This document shows positions 42,826 to 53,673 of a stretch of 64,000 nucleotides of DNA, piece by piece. The stretch lies in NCBI GenBank assembly GCA_014529385.2, contig CM043945.1:142332241-142396240 (forward strand), in the 5' to 3' direction. Numbering within the stretch: position 1 is the stretch's first letter; each line of letters begins with the position of its first letter. Position numbers and translations under genes: made by a program. This DNA is from Adiantum capillus-veneris. Taxonomy: Eukaryota > Streptophyta > Polypodiopsida > Polypodiales > Pteridaceae. The notes beneath the pieces are model-generated. The model ran no database searches and was not told the origin of the DNA. It saw only the letters and a list, made by a program, of their open reading frames with translations.

Positions 42826-42830
42826 GAGAA
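42826..42830. repeat. target-site duplication of composite element E (right), GAGAA
   Basis: Partner of 26999-27003. No such duplication is present next to the central LTR (33841-33845 is AAAAA). Confidence 0.9.
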
Positions 42831-43740
42831 AAAAGGGAGTACTTAAAAATTTTGGTGGATAGGTTTCTAGATCTTTTCATCACTTCATACCAAGAAATAA
42901 AGGGTTTTACTGGGGATCCTATGAAGATGGAGCTACTGGAAGGGACAAAGCCAATACAACAAAAATTAAGAAGGATGGGTAAGGAACAAATGAATTCTTT
43001 AAGGGAAAAAGTGTATAAACTCTTGGATGGAGGGTTCATTGTGCCAGTTGATAATGATAAATGGGTGAGCCTTGTAGTGGCCACTCTAAAGAAAGATTGG
43101 CGTTGGAGAGTTTGTGCTGATTACAAGCCATTAAATGCAGTGACCAAGAAAGATCCTTACCCTTTGCCTTTCATTGATCAGCTTTTAGATGCAATGGCTA
43201 TTTCTGAAAGACCTTGCTCTTGAATACCGGAAAAAGACTACTTTTATCACACCATGAGGTTGTTTCTACTTTCCATGCCTTCCTTTTGGGTTGACAAATG
43301 GGCCTGCAGCTTTTGAAAGAAAAGTGGATTGGGTCCTTACCTCCTTCTTTGGGAAGTTTTTCAAAGGATTCATAGATGATTTCTGTGTATACAATTTAAG
43401 TAGAGAACACGTTCAGAAGCTTGAAATTATTTTGCAAGGTATGATGAATGCGGGGGTCAGTTGAACCCTAAAAAGTGTCATTTGATGTATCCAAGGGTGA
43501 AGATTCTTGGACATGTGATTTTAGAAAATGGGATTGAAGTGGATTCAGAGAAAGTGGAGGTTTTGTTGTTGCTGTCATCTCTCAAAGATACAAACGGTTG
43601 GCCTTTTTCATACAGAAGTTCAAGTATCTCTCTTGGCATACAGATTCCTCTTGTCATAGTAAGATTCCTTGAGTTGATAGAAGGGTCATGTGTAATTATA
43701 ACACATAATCTACGCATGTAGAGATTTAAAGAAGAAGGAG
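42831..43740 (+). pseudogene. element D reverse transcriptase remnant
   Basis: Continues the element D frame. 42831-43223 holds the RT fingers: EGTKPIQQKLRRMGKEQM, WRVCADYKPLNAVTKKDPYP. After frameshifts come GLTNGPAAFERKV and FIDDFCVYN (about 43365-43400), the catalytic YxDD-type motif with Phe first, then LNPKKCHLMYPRVKILGHVI, the thumb. Breaks lie at 43221, near 43300 and near 43450. RNase H and integrase are not seen beyond it. Confidence 0.88.
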
Positions 43741-44397
43741 ACATTGAACAATATTGTTAATTAGTGGTGGAATTTTGAGGAAGTAACTAGAAGATGAACG
43801 ATTCTCTCTTACTACCTACCCAACGTACGCAAATCAATTATGGTGAAAAGAGCGTGAGCTTTAGGCTCAATCAAAAGAAGAGGACCCTGATCGACCATAG
43901 CCAACAGATTTGCAGGGCTTCCACTCCAGTCGATACTACCACTGGCAGTAAAATGGCAGCCTTGCAATATCTCTTTCTCTCTTCTCTCTCTCACATACAC
44001 ACATGCTCCCTCCCATTCTCACTCTTTTGCACTCTGTCCACTCTCGTAGATCTCCCAACATTTGGCTATAGTCACTCCATCTGCATGAAAAGTTGCCTCA
44101 CAAGGTGCAAACGGCTTACCCAATTGATAGGTTTCCCTCACTTTTTGGAGCCACACAATCTTCAATATGTAGTCAACTCAACTACCTACTACGTTGCATT
44201 ACACATGCAAACACTGCAGACAGCTCACTATAGAAATGTCTCTCATCTTTCGCTCATTGTAGGAGTGATATTGCTGCTTTTTGGTTTCATATTCAGCATA
44301 AGAGCCACTATTTGACTTTTTGAAGTTTGACTCTCTCAGGTTACTACACACAGACACTATCTCTCTCGTGATTCTCTATCACAAACTATAGTAGTTA

Positions 44398-44400
<3 letters not shown>

Positions 44401-44432
<32 letters not shown>
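44401..44432. repeat. GT microsatellite
   Basis: Sixteen GT units without interruption. Confidence 0.95.
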
Positions 44433-44433
<1 letters not shown>

Positions 44434-44873
44434 TGTCTCTGCACGGGGTTTCCATACCAACCACCGCTCCTCAGTTTTCCTTTTGCATGTGCAACTCACC
44501 CTCCACACATTCCCTTTTTTGCATGCAGCTACTTGCATATTTCTCCCCCTATTTCCCACCCTCTCAATAATCTACCGCCAGGTATAGGTGCACACAGTAC
44601 CTGTAGTCTTAGTTTCTCTCTCTCGTTATGATTCCCTTCCTAAACTCTAGCAGCCTCTCAATCATCTGCCGCCAAGTATGGGTGCACACAGTACCTACAG
44701 TCTCAGTTTCTCTCTCTCGTTATCACTCCCTTTCTAAACTCTAGCAGCCATCGTTCCATCTCTCTCCTTCTCATCTAGCGATCCATTTTTCTCCCCTTCC
44801 TCTGCGAACTGGTGCCACACATTTGTTTTTATTTTTACAATTACCCCTAGCTCCCATACCATCGTCACCAACT

Positions 44874-44878
<5 letters not shown>

Positions 44879-44951
<73 letters not shown>

Positions 44952-44966
44952 CCCCCCCCCCCCCCC
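44879..44966. repeat. CT microsatellite ending in poly-C
   Basis: About 35 CT units run directly into 18 consecutive C residues. Confidence 0.95.
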
Positions 44967-45472
44967 TTCAGTATGGCTACTTGCAAAGACGCTGGAGAGG
45001 GGGAATAGGGAACACACCCGACACACAATACAAAGCCTCCTTAAATCTCAGGGTATTCACAGCACCCCTAATCTCTCAAACAACACCTTTAAACTGGCTA
45101 ATTTGCACTAACAGATCCACCTTCGCACACGGAACAACTCTCTTATACCTTGCAAAAACACCTTGCAGCGTGAATGCACCCACACTGCTCAACTCACCCT
45201 TTCCGACCAAGACACCCCGATTCGTCTCTCTTGGTAACACCCTTCAAGTTGTATGCATACCCTCTGCAAGCACTGGTAAATACACAAATAGCGAGAGAAA
45301 AGGAGGGGGATGGGAGAAGAAACACGAGAAATAGGGGCAAATGCTTAGTAATATTGCATAGGGAGATAGTACAATCAAGTATGCGGATCCAATGCAAGCT
45401 TACAGTACACATGCTTGCAAACCTCCAATATCTCTCTCTGGCCAAAAAGCCCTCCAAAAATCACTTATGTGT

Positions 45473-45484
45473 CCTTTTATAAGG
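45473..45484 (-). promoter_or_regulatory. LTR TATA box (element G)
   Basis: CCTTATAAAAGG on the minus strand, with CCAAT just upstream. The counterpart is at 63296-63307. The core is close to a palindrome, but the CCAAT placement favours the minus strand, as does the gag orientation. Confidence 0.6.
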
Positions 45485-45742
45485 ATTGGCTAAGACTAAA
45501 AAAGAAAAAATAAGAAACTATCAAGCTCGTACAATCAATTGAAGCTCCCTTTATAATTTTTTTTGCTTTTTCACCACTTGGCACTTTTAATTTTTTTGGT
45601 ATCTACATGGTGCACACCTCTTGACTCCCTGTCCGCTCAATTTGGCCGCCCTAGACTTACCCTATCCGGTTTCTTTCCCCTGTTTTAGCATTAGCCCTTG
45701 AAGCCTTTGAATTCTCTCTATCACCCTCTCTTGTTCTCCACT

Positions 45743-46014
45743 GGCCAACCTTTGAAACTGGTTGTGGGACCTTTGTGGCAGGCTAAGCCCCTTGACTGGC
45801 CTTGGGCTCATACTCTCTCTTTCCAACTCCCTTGCTTTCCACTGGCGGGACCCCTCCCCTTTGGAGGATAGGCCTCTTGGCCAACCTTTGAAACTGGTTG
45901 TGGGACCTTTGTGGCAGGCTAAGCCCCTTGACTGGCCTTGGGCTCATACTCTCTCTTTCCAACTCCCTTGCTTTCCACTGGCGGGACCCCTCCCCTTTGG
46001 AGCAATAGTGACAT
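45743..46014. repeat. 136-bp tandem duplication inside LTR G
   Basis: GGCCAACCTTTGAAACTGG starts at 45743 and again at 45879, with near-perfect identity through GGCGGGACCCCTCCCCTTTG. The right LTR has one copy. Confidence 0.92.
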
Positions 46015-46085
46015 CGCTATTGGGGGGTCGCTTAATTCCTTGGCTTCAAGAATTTGGTGGGCGGTCGGTTAAGACCGTGGGAACA

Positions 46086-47490
46086 GCCCTAGGTGATCAA
46101 CCACCATGTCATCATTGCACCGTACGCTGTCGTCGGCCAGCCATGCCAGCGCGCCACTGGCGCACCCCAAAACCTCCAAGGGTCCGCCACTGTAGACGCT
46201 CGTGCAGCGCCCATGGGGCAACCCCCATCACCACAGCACCACGAGAGGGGACTCTACCCCCCCCCCCATTCACCTTATGCTCTAAGAGGGGCGGCCACCC
46301 TGGCTCATATAGCCCCCCCTTTGCTACAAGCATCCCGCATGTTGGATTTAATTGAGCCACGTGGAATGCTCAACTCTATTCTCCCCCAAAGTCTTCAATA
46401 AAATTCCATTTTTTGAGGAAAAAATTAGATGCCCTCCAATCCCAGAGCTTGGGCATTTGTGGCTCCAGTGTTGGATTGCCAGACCACAAAGCCCGATCAC
46501 ATCTCCATGATATCACCTTAAAAATCTCTAGATCTAACCACAACTCAAGACTCCGCGAGTCCCCGAATTGAGGCCGCAAAAATTGATCAAAGCATCTAGA
46601 ACCAATCCCAGACAAATGCATCCAATCTTCAAACTTCCATATCTTTCTTCTCCAGGCTCCGCTTGACATGCAGTCACCTCCTACTAGCTCCGTATGATGC
46701 ATACGCTGCTCGAGAACTTTGTTGAGGCTCAAAAGACACCAGATGACACGATTCTCTAGGTGGTCAGTTGGGCACCAACCTAGCCCCCGACAAAACTTCA
46801 ACTGGCTATAAAATGCAATCCGCGGCTCCTATCTGCAATCTGAAAAGACGGGTAGGGTCCATAAATAGAGCACTACATGCCTATAGCGTGACATCTTGCA
46901 TTTATTGCACCTGCTCCACACATTAGCCCATTATGGAGCCTTTCTTGGCCTATAAACCGCATTAGTCATACATCTCTACTACAACCTCTCAAGCCATGAT
47001 CTTCCTAGCTGCTCCACCCTTTTGCCATGATTTTGCTAGCCTGCATATATCTGCCCATTCCATCTTCCACCATCGACACACTTTGGCTATACCATCATTT
47101 TCCACCCCCTAGTTGAGCATTTATGCTCAACAACATAAGAGCTTTATTCCCCTTCTAACTGCAAAACCTGGCACACACTATGAGAAAACCAAAACCATAT
47201 GTACACAGTTTTATTTTGTCTATTTCCAAACATTCAAGTGGGTTGCCCCACCCCATGTATCATATGGCTTCCATGTGGATCAAATACCTGCCTTGGATAT
47301 CCTTCACCCATCTGTAAATTGCTCACCATAGTGCCATGCCGCAGCACCTAGACCATCACGTGTGTAGGCTACCCATAGCCCACCTGACACCACATAATTG
47401 TTTCTACCATCATTTTCATCAACCATAGCTTACATAACTTTAATGGAAGCAAAGCCACTGCTTGGGATTCTCCTTTCTCCGCCTCTTGAC
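46086..47490. other. element G interior, no supported gene
   Basis: Plus-strand frames at 45762-46355 cross the LTR border and are not credible genes. 46801-46376 on the minus strand is open for 141 codons without a recognisable domain. Confidence 0.5.
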
Positions 47491-47494
47491 ATGT

Positions 47495-49100
47495 CTACTG
47501 CACCGGAAATTCCACCATCTTGGGCAACACAACCTCTTCTTTGGCCACACACTCAATTCCAGCATCATCGAGCCCTTCCTCGTCTACTGGCCCTTCAAGG
47601 TCGATCAACACCACCTGCTCTTCAATTTCAACCACCTGTTCTTCAAGTACGTCTTCTACCACTACATCATGCTCCTCCAAGGAAGAGAGAAACTCGTTCT
47701 CTTTTGCATCCACCTCAACTTCCTCCATAGGCACGGATGCTCTATCTCTCCTGGAAAAATTCTGCACTGGTTGCACCACCATGGCGCATTCCACCGCTAA
47801 CTTCATCATCACAGCCATTAGTATGGCCCCACACACCACCTTCACCTGGATTCCATCATCTATAGGCCTAGACCGCACCAGTTGGTCTTCATCAAGCATC
47901 TCGGCTTGCTCTATTCCCTGATCTTCTTCCACATGGTCTACTACCATATCATAAAACACATAAGAGGGAAACTTTACCTTTATCATCTTAGGCTCATCAG
48001 ACTTGGTCTCTTCGACATAGGATGTGGACTCATCCACTTTATTCTCCCCACTTGTCTCCTAGAAATTTGAGCTTGTATCATCATCATCAACGACATCATA
48101 TACTGATTCCGTATGTGCATCTTCATCCGCTTGCTGCTCCACAAAAGCTTGACCATCACCACAGCTTTGGTCACTTCCTTCATGAGCTTCTAAACCTTCA
48201 ATATCTACAACCTAATTGCATGTTGCTATCTTTTCATGCAAACTTTCTACAAGAACAGGCTTTACCTCTTCAACCCGCACTGAAACCTCCACATCTGCTT
48301 CCACTTTTGCACTTTTGTTCACCTTAGTATGCAGGTTCTCCTCATTGACAAGCTCATCCACCCTTGGCACATGCACATCACAAACCGAAAACCTCCAAGG
48401 AACATAGCTAACAGTAGGCCTTACCTCAATAGGCTCTGCACTTCGAACAATTGGAATCACCTTTGGTCGGACCAAAGAGCACTTTGCTACCTCCACAACA
48501 CGCATATAATCTGCTGGCTTTAGCATGCCCATCTCCAGCTTCCGCTTTACCTTTACGCTCTTTATCTTTGCCAATTAGACCATGTCTTCATATGTATCCG
48601 CACCATCTTCCACCTTTTCTCTAATCATTGGATGCAAGACCTCTAACATCTTTGATAGCTTCAAATAGTGATTTCTTCTAACCCTAAGAAACCTCTAACT
48701 ATTTTGAACAAGCTACAAACTTCTCAATGAAAATAGATAAATCCTTACTTACATTTTGGCTTTCTGTCTTCAACCTTGCACCAGCTTCCTCCATTGTAAT
48801 CCCTTCCCAAAACCGCTCCAGAAACTGACTTTGCAATCTTTGCCATGATTCTCCGTCACTGCTCTCCAAATTATTGAACCACACCTTGGATCTCCCTCAC
48901 ATCAATAGCGGCACCACCTCTAACTTTTTTGCATCCGTCGACATACGCATTGACAACAGCCATAACTCAAAATCCGCTAACCAATCCTCAGGATCATCAA
49001 TTCCTATAAATATGAGGCAAAAACCTGGCTCCACCATCTCTGTCAGCTTCAAACTCGACCATCAAAACCTTCGAACATCAACCAACCACTTTGTCGGCTA
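47495..49100 (-). pseudogene. element G gag-like remnant
   Basis: On the minus strand from the right: fragments near 49070-48880 resemble a gag start, 48884-48699 contains WFNNLESSDGESWQRLQSQF and LERFWEG, the Trp/Phe pattern of a gag capsid. 48574-48212 (120 aa) and 48037-47495 (180 aa, very acidic, with repeated valine-glutamate runs) follow. Stops and frameshifts separate them. No zinc knuckle or protease motif is clear. Confidence 0.55.
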
Positions 49101-49150
49101 AAAAACACCGCTTCAAACCTCAAATTGGAGCATCAGATAGCTCCTCAGTG

Positions 49151-49397
49151 TGGGCACCAGAAGATGGAGAGGGGTAATAGGAAACACACCGGACACACAA
49201 CACAAAGCCTCCCTACAGCTGAGGTTATTCACATCACCCCTAACCTCTCAAACAACACCTTAAAATTGGCTAATTTGCACTAACAGATCCACCTTAGCAC
49301 ACAAAACAACTATATCATACCTTGCAACACAAATGCACCCACACTGCTCAACTCACCCTTTCCGACTCACAAAACACCCCGATTCTACCCTCTTGGT
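49151..49397 (-). repeat. element G 5' LTR, inner part
   Basis: TGTGGGCACC to CTCTTGGT. The match to the left LTR continues at 63057 after element H, so this LTR was intact when H inserted. Confidence 0.85.
49390..49397. repeat. target-site duplication of hAT element H (left), CTCTTGGT
   Basis: Eight bases, repeated exactly at 63049-63056. Eight-base duplications are characteristic of the hAT superfamily. Confidence 0.95.
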
Positions 49398-49409
49398 CAG
49401 GGATTTTAA
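49398..49409 (+). repeat. left terminal inverted repeat of H
   Basis: CAGGGATTTTAA; starts with the CA(G)GG typical of hAT ends. Confidence 0.92.
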
Positions 49410-49646
49410 TTACGCGATGACGCATTTTGCTAAATGTTAATTATTGTTGTTATTATCACTATTTCTTTTCATGTTAATAACATATCTAATGTCATGACCT
49501 ACGAAAACCGGTAGAAAATGTAGAACCGGCGGGGCAACCAACAAACCCTGGCAGGCCTGGTGGGCTTATTATGAAACCCGGCGGGCCCGGCGGGCAAAGC
49601 AAGAATCCCGCCGGCCCCGTCATCTACCCCCTCCATATTTGGCGGC

Positions 49647-49654
49647 TCTATATA
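49647..49654 (+). promoter_or_regulatory. left inward promoter of H
   Basis: CTATATAA follows a GC-rich block with repeated CCGGCGGGCC-type words (49525-49620). It faces the transposase, whose presumed start is at 50624. A mirror arrangement exists at the right end. Confidence 0.6.
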
Positions 49655-49733
49655 ACCCTGTAGTAGACATCACATCACATCACTGCTTCCTCTTTAAAAA
49701 AAATTTAAACTTAATGAAACTCTGATCATGGAT

Positions 49734-50470
49734 CATTAGTTCTTTTTTGGACTGAACTGATTCTTGAAAGGAGGTAGAAAGGTGAATCTTTGGGTCGGTA
49801 TCTCTACATTTGGGATGGACTAATCTCATGTTTGGTTCACCGTTATATTTGCTAAATTGATTGCTATATTGATTAGAACTTCTATCATGGGTCATTTGTT
49901 CTTTTTTGGACTGAACTGATTCTTGAAAAGAGATAGAAAGGTGAATCTTTGGGTCGATATCGCTACTTTTGGGATGGACTGATCACATGTTTGATTCACC
50001 GTTTTATTTTCTTGCTATTCGGATTAGAGCTCCAATCATGGGTCATTAGTTCTTTCTTGGACTGGACTGATTCATGAAAGGAGGTAGGAAGGTGAATCTT
50101 TGGGTTGATATCTCTACTTTTGGGATGGACTGATCACATGTTTGATTCACCGCTGTATTTGCTTGCTATTTCGATTAGAGCTCCAATCATGGGTCATTAG
50201 TTCTTTTTTGGACTGGACTGATTCATGAAAGGAGGTAGGAAGGTGAATCTTTGGGTTGATATCTCTACTTTTGGGATGGACTGATCACATGTTTGATTCA
50301 CCACTGTATTTGCTTGCTATTTTGATTAGAGCTCCAATCATGGGTCATTAGTTCTTTTTTGGACTGGACTGATTCATGAAAGGGGTAGGAAGGTGAATCT
50401 TTGGGTTGATATCTCTACTTTTGGGATGGACTGATCACATATTTGATTCACCGTTGTATTTTCTTGCTCA
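49734..50470. repeat. subterminal tandem array, about 151-bp unit
   Basis: Five units start at CATTAGTTC or CATTTGTTC at 49734, 49893, 50044, 50195 and 50345 (steps of 159, 151, 151 and 150). The last three are nearly identical, so they amplified recently. The array lies between the promoter and the transposase start. Confidence 0.92.
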
Positions 50471-50668
50471 TGTTTGAGTAGATTGAGGTTTATTCCCTTC
50501 AAGCTTCACTACTACGCTTGTGTGTGATATTGATTATAACACTAATGTTTGGTTTGAATAATACTTGAAAGAAGAGATAGCATACTGAGCTATGTTTATT
50601 GGTATTATAGGCATCCAATAAGTATGTATTCCACCGAGAATGTGAGCGGTGATGTTGGTGTCTCAAGC

Positions 50669-50826
50669 CTGGTTCGAGAGCGAGTGTTGGCGGGCGACAT
50701 CGACTTGGTCTACGTCAGCACAGAGGAGCAGATAGCGGATATCTTTACCAAGGCCCTCGGAGCTGAGAAGCTTCGACGTTTCCGGACTATGCTTGGACTC
50801 TGTGACATGCAGAGCTCGAGGGGGAG
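50669..50826 (+). pseudogene. copia RNase H end fragment, tandem remnant
   Basis: Copy of 55573-55729, the last 52 codons of the copia frame (VRERVLAGDIDLVYVSTEEQ) plus polypurine tract, placed directly before the left LTR. Copia internal sequence outside the left LTR implies a truncated second unit sharing that LTR. Confidence 0.93.
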
Positions 50827-51148
50827 TGTTGAGATGTCGAGCTCTACACCTTGAGATGGCATCCACTACGGGTCTTGGCCGCTTACGGCATTTACTCACT
50901 GGCGCGTTAGGTGACCGACACGGAGGATCTCTGCCAATGATTCTACACCTGGACTACACTTATAGTGCCAGCCTAGTATGCTTCTAGCGAGTTCACACTT
51001 AGTGACCGCATGTACATATGTGCTACTTTTCAGCTTTAGCACTTAGTCATTTTGTACTCTCTTTTCTGTGAAGAAGAAGAAGAAGCTTTCCATCTCTATG
51101 TGCTTTGTGCTTGTCTTGTGTAGCTCTCTTGCATCCTCATTCTTTACA
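50827..51148 (+). repeat. copia 5' LTR
   Basis: TGTTGAGATG to CTTTACA, 322 bp, about 98 percent identical by eye to 55730-56051. Confidence 0.96.
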
Positions 51149-51160
51149 TGGTATCAGAGC
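51149..51160 (+). other. copia primer-binding site
   Basis: TGGTATCAGAGC directly after the LTR, the tRNA-Met site. Confidence 0.95.
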
Positions 51161-51372
51161 CTGGTGCAGGCAAGAGAGGCTAAGAGAGCAAGAGCATCAC
51201 AATCCCTTCGTTCGCAATCCACGACCAGGTTTCTGAACAGGTCTCCAAAGTGCAGTATACAGAGATTTACTGTACAAGTACAGTGGTTGTGAAACGCTTG
51301 ATTGTGGACACTCGTTGAGTGTAGAAAGAGTTACAGGAACCACGATAGCAGGTTCAGCAGATTTGCAGGTTT

Positions 51373-53265
51373 TTGCAGATTGCAGCTATTTTGTCTTGGT
51401 GCTTCAAGATGTCTGACGGTTTCAGTCAAATTGTTACTCAGAAGCTTGAGAAAAATAACTACCCTGCATGGAAGTTCATAATAACAAATTTCCTAAAAGG
51501 AAAAGGTTATTGGGACTATGTAGAAGGAGACAATGAAAAGGAACCAGAGATTCCCGAGGCAAATGCTACAGCAGAACAAAGGAAAGATTTGAGGGACTGG
51601 CAACAAGGCCAGAGCAAAGTGATGTATTGGCTTTCTATGAGCATCACAGATGGCATGATGGGCTATCTACAGGATGCTGAAACCCCCGCCATTGCATGGA
51701 AAAGCTTAGGCAGAGTGTTCGAGGTGAACACCAAGGCCAGGAAGCTTCAACTAAAGTCGGAGCTAAATCAGGTTAAGAGGAACAACCTCTCCATCAATGA
51801 TTATGCTTTGAAGATCAAGAGTATCATTGAGGCTCTTGGATCTATTAAAGTCTCAGTGGAAGACGATGACATTGTCCGTGCATGCTTGGATGGTCTAGGA
51901 GATGAGTATGTACATTTTAGGTCTTCCATGAATACAAGAGACGACATCCCCGTGTTCCAAGATTTGATTTCTATGCTTATTCTTGAGGAGAAGAACCTTG
52001 ACACATCTTCTTCTCATGGCAGAAATAATTCTGAACAGGCCTTCTATTCTAACTCCAACAGAGGTAGAGGTAGAGGTCGTGGTCGAGGCCCAAGGGGTTG
52101 CAGGGGCCAATTTCTGGAAGGTCAATCAAATCAAAACAATACAGGTGGCAGGGGAAACCAGTCTCAAGGCAGGGGGAGTCAAAGAGGTCGTGGTGCAGGA
52201 TCAAGCAGGCAGCAACATACTCCAGATAATAGAGAATGTTGGACTTGTGGTGAAAGAGGTCACATGTCACGTGACTGTCCAAAGGGAAAAGCAAGTAGAA
52301 AGAGAGAACAGGGCAACTATGCATCTACTAGCAGAGATGCAGATGACAGCAAAAACGAGCGCATGTTTGTTATGCAGCATGTAATGAATACAATGACTGC
52401 AGAGAATTCCACCCAAGATGATGTTTGGTATGTGGATTCAGGTGCCTCTAATCACATGACGTCTCGTGGAGAGTGGTTTAGAGATATGCGCAAACCAGAT
52501 GTGTCAGGCTATGTGCAGACAGGAGATGACACAGCTCACCCCATTGCTCATGTAGGGGACATACCTCTAAATACGAAGAATGGGAAATCAAAGTACTTAG
52601 CAGATGTACTTCATGTCCCAAACATTACAAAGAATCTTGTTTCTGCTGGACAAATGGTTGAGCAGGGTTTGCAGGTTCGCTTCAATCCAAATGGCTGTTA
52701 TGTAGAAGATTTCCAGAATGGCTGTAAGCTGATCACAGAGGGCAAATGTGTGGGCAAAATGTTTACGCTGAATGTAAACATGCCTGAGGTAAAAGCTGCA
52801 TTATTTGCACAGGGCACAGGTGTTGTGGCTGATGTTGACATTTGGCACAAACGCATTGGCCATGTCAATGAGCAGAGATTGCGCAGCATGCAATCAAAAC
52901 AGATTGTAAAAGGTTTGCCCAAATTCAAGGTGGATGGTATGCATAAAGTGTGTGCAGCATGCCAGTTTGGAAAACAGTCAAAGGGCTCATTTCCACATGA
53001 GCGCAATGTATGTAAAAAGCCACTTGAGGTGGTGCACACAGATGTTTGGGGTCCAACCGATACTGCAAGTATACATGGTTGCAGGTATTATGTCTCTTTC
53101 ATTGATGACCATACAAGGAAAGTATGGGTCTACTTCATGCGTAACAAAAGTGAAGTGTTTGGTCACTTTCAAGACTTCAAAGTCATGATTGAGAAGGAGA
53201 CAGATATGCAAATCAAGACATTGAGGTCAGATGGAGGGGGAGAGTACTTCTCCAATGATTTTTGA
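51373..53265 (+). CDS. copia gag, protease and integrase start
   Basis: 630 codons; the likely true start is the second Met at 51409 (MSDGFSQ). It shows the copia gag domain, an Arg/Gly-rich linker, zinc knuckle CWTCGERGHMSRDC (about residue 289), protease WYVDSGASNHMTS (about 353), the integrase zinc finger with HKRIGH and CAACQFG, and the catalytic motifs HTDVWGP and LRSDGGGEY. The frame ends at TGA just after the second Asp; the catalytic Glu lies in the next segment. Confidence 0.95.
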   Translation: MQIAAILSWCFKMSDGFSQIVTQKLEKNNYPAWKFIITNFLKGKGYWDYVEGDNEKEPEIPEANATAEQRKDLRDWQQGQSKVMYWLSMSITDGMMGYLQDAETPAIAWKSLGRVFEVNTKARKLQLKSELNQVKRNNLSINDYALKIKSIIEALGSIKVSVEDDDIVRACLDGLGDEYVHFRSSMNTRDDIPVFQDLISMLILEEKNLDTSSSHGRNNSEQAFYSNSNRGRGRGRGRGPRGCRGQFLEGQSNQNNTGGRGNQSQGRGSQRGRGAGSSRQQHTPDNRECWTCGERGHMSRDCPKGKASRKREQGNYASTSRDADDSKNERMFVMQHVMNTMTAENSTQDDVWYVDSGASNHMTSRGEWFRDMRKPDVSGYVQTGDDTAHPIAHVGDIPLNTKNGKSKYLADVLHVPNITKNLVSAGQMVEQGLQVRFNPNGCYVEDFQNGCKLITEGKCVGKMFTLNVNMPEVKAALFAQGTGVVADVDIWHKRIGHVNEQRLRSMQSKQIVKGLPKFKVDGMHKVCAACQFGKQSKGSFPHERNVCKKPLEVVHTDVWGPTDTASIHGCRYYVSFIDDHTRKVWVYFMRNKSEVFGHFQDFKVMIEKETDMQIKTLRSDGGGEYFSNDF

Positions 53266-53664
53266 GATTTTCTACGAATGCATGGTATACACAGGCAGTT
53301 TACATGCAGATATACTCCACAGTAGAATGGGATCGCAGAAAGGAAAAACAGGCACATTGCAGAGGTTGCACGTGCATTGATGAATGAGAAGAACATGCCT
53401 CATCATTTCTCGGCTGAAGCTGTAAATACAGCTGTGTACATTATGAACAGGACACCTACAGCTGCGGTGCATGATGTAACACCTGAGGAAAAGTTTACAG
53501 GTACAAAGCCTGATTTGGCACACTTGAAAGTGTTTGGCTGCATAGCTTACGTGCATGTACCAGATGAGTTGCGTAGGAAATTGGATCCTAAAGCAGAGAA
53601 ATGTATTCTTGTGGGATATTCCCTTGAACAAAAGGGGTACAGGTGCTACAATCCTACTACATGA
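53266..53664 (+). pseudogene. copia integrase, second half
   Basis: Same frame as the preceding segment. The TAG at 53323 falls just before NGIAERKNR, which carries the catalytic Glu. Then MNEKNMPHHFSAEAVNTAVY and the C-terminal part to the TGA at 53662. Confidence 0.92.
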
Positions 53665-53673
53665 GAATTACGA

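Larger units (their letters stand above)
25330..43740 (+). mobile_element. Ty3/gypsy relic (element D) split by element E
   Basis: Gag and protease remnants lie at 25330-27003 and the RT remnant at 42831-43740, with the 15.8 kb element E between them. The reading frame at 27003 resumes in phase at 42831 once E and one GAGAA duplication are set aside. D is related to B in gag. I did not find its LTRs. Confidence 0.85.
43741..44970. other. no supported gene; simple repeats and a local duplication
   Basis: No coding frame is convincing. A GT microsatellite lies at 44401-44432. A segment of about 92 bp (CTCAATAATCTACCGCCAGG and following, 44564-44655) is repeated directly after itself to 44749. 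A CT tract ends in 18 C at 44949-44966, next to LTR G. Confidence 0.6.
44971..46085 (-). repeat. element G 3' LTR
   Basis: Matches 49151-49397 plus 63057-63817. A CCAAT and TATA arrangement on the minus strand (45473-45490, CCAATCCTTATAAAAGG) is shared with the other LTR. It contains a 136-bp tandem duplication (45743-46014) that the other LTR lacks. Confidence 0.85.

Noticed and set aside
45762-46355. 197-codon plus-strand frame
   Set aside because: It crosses an LTR border and its tandem duplication; low-complexity Pro/Leu composition.
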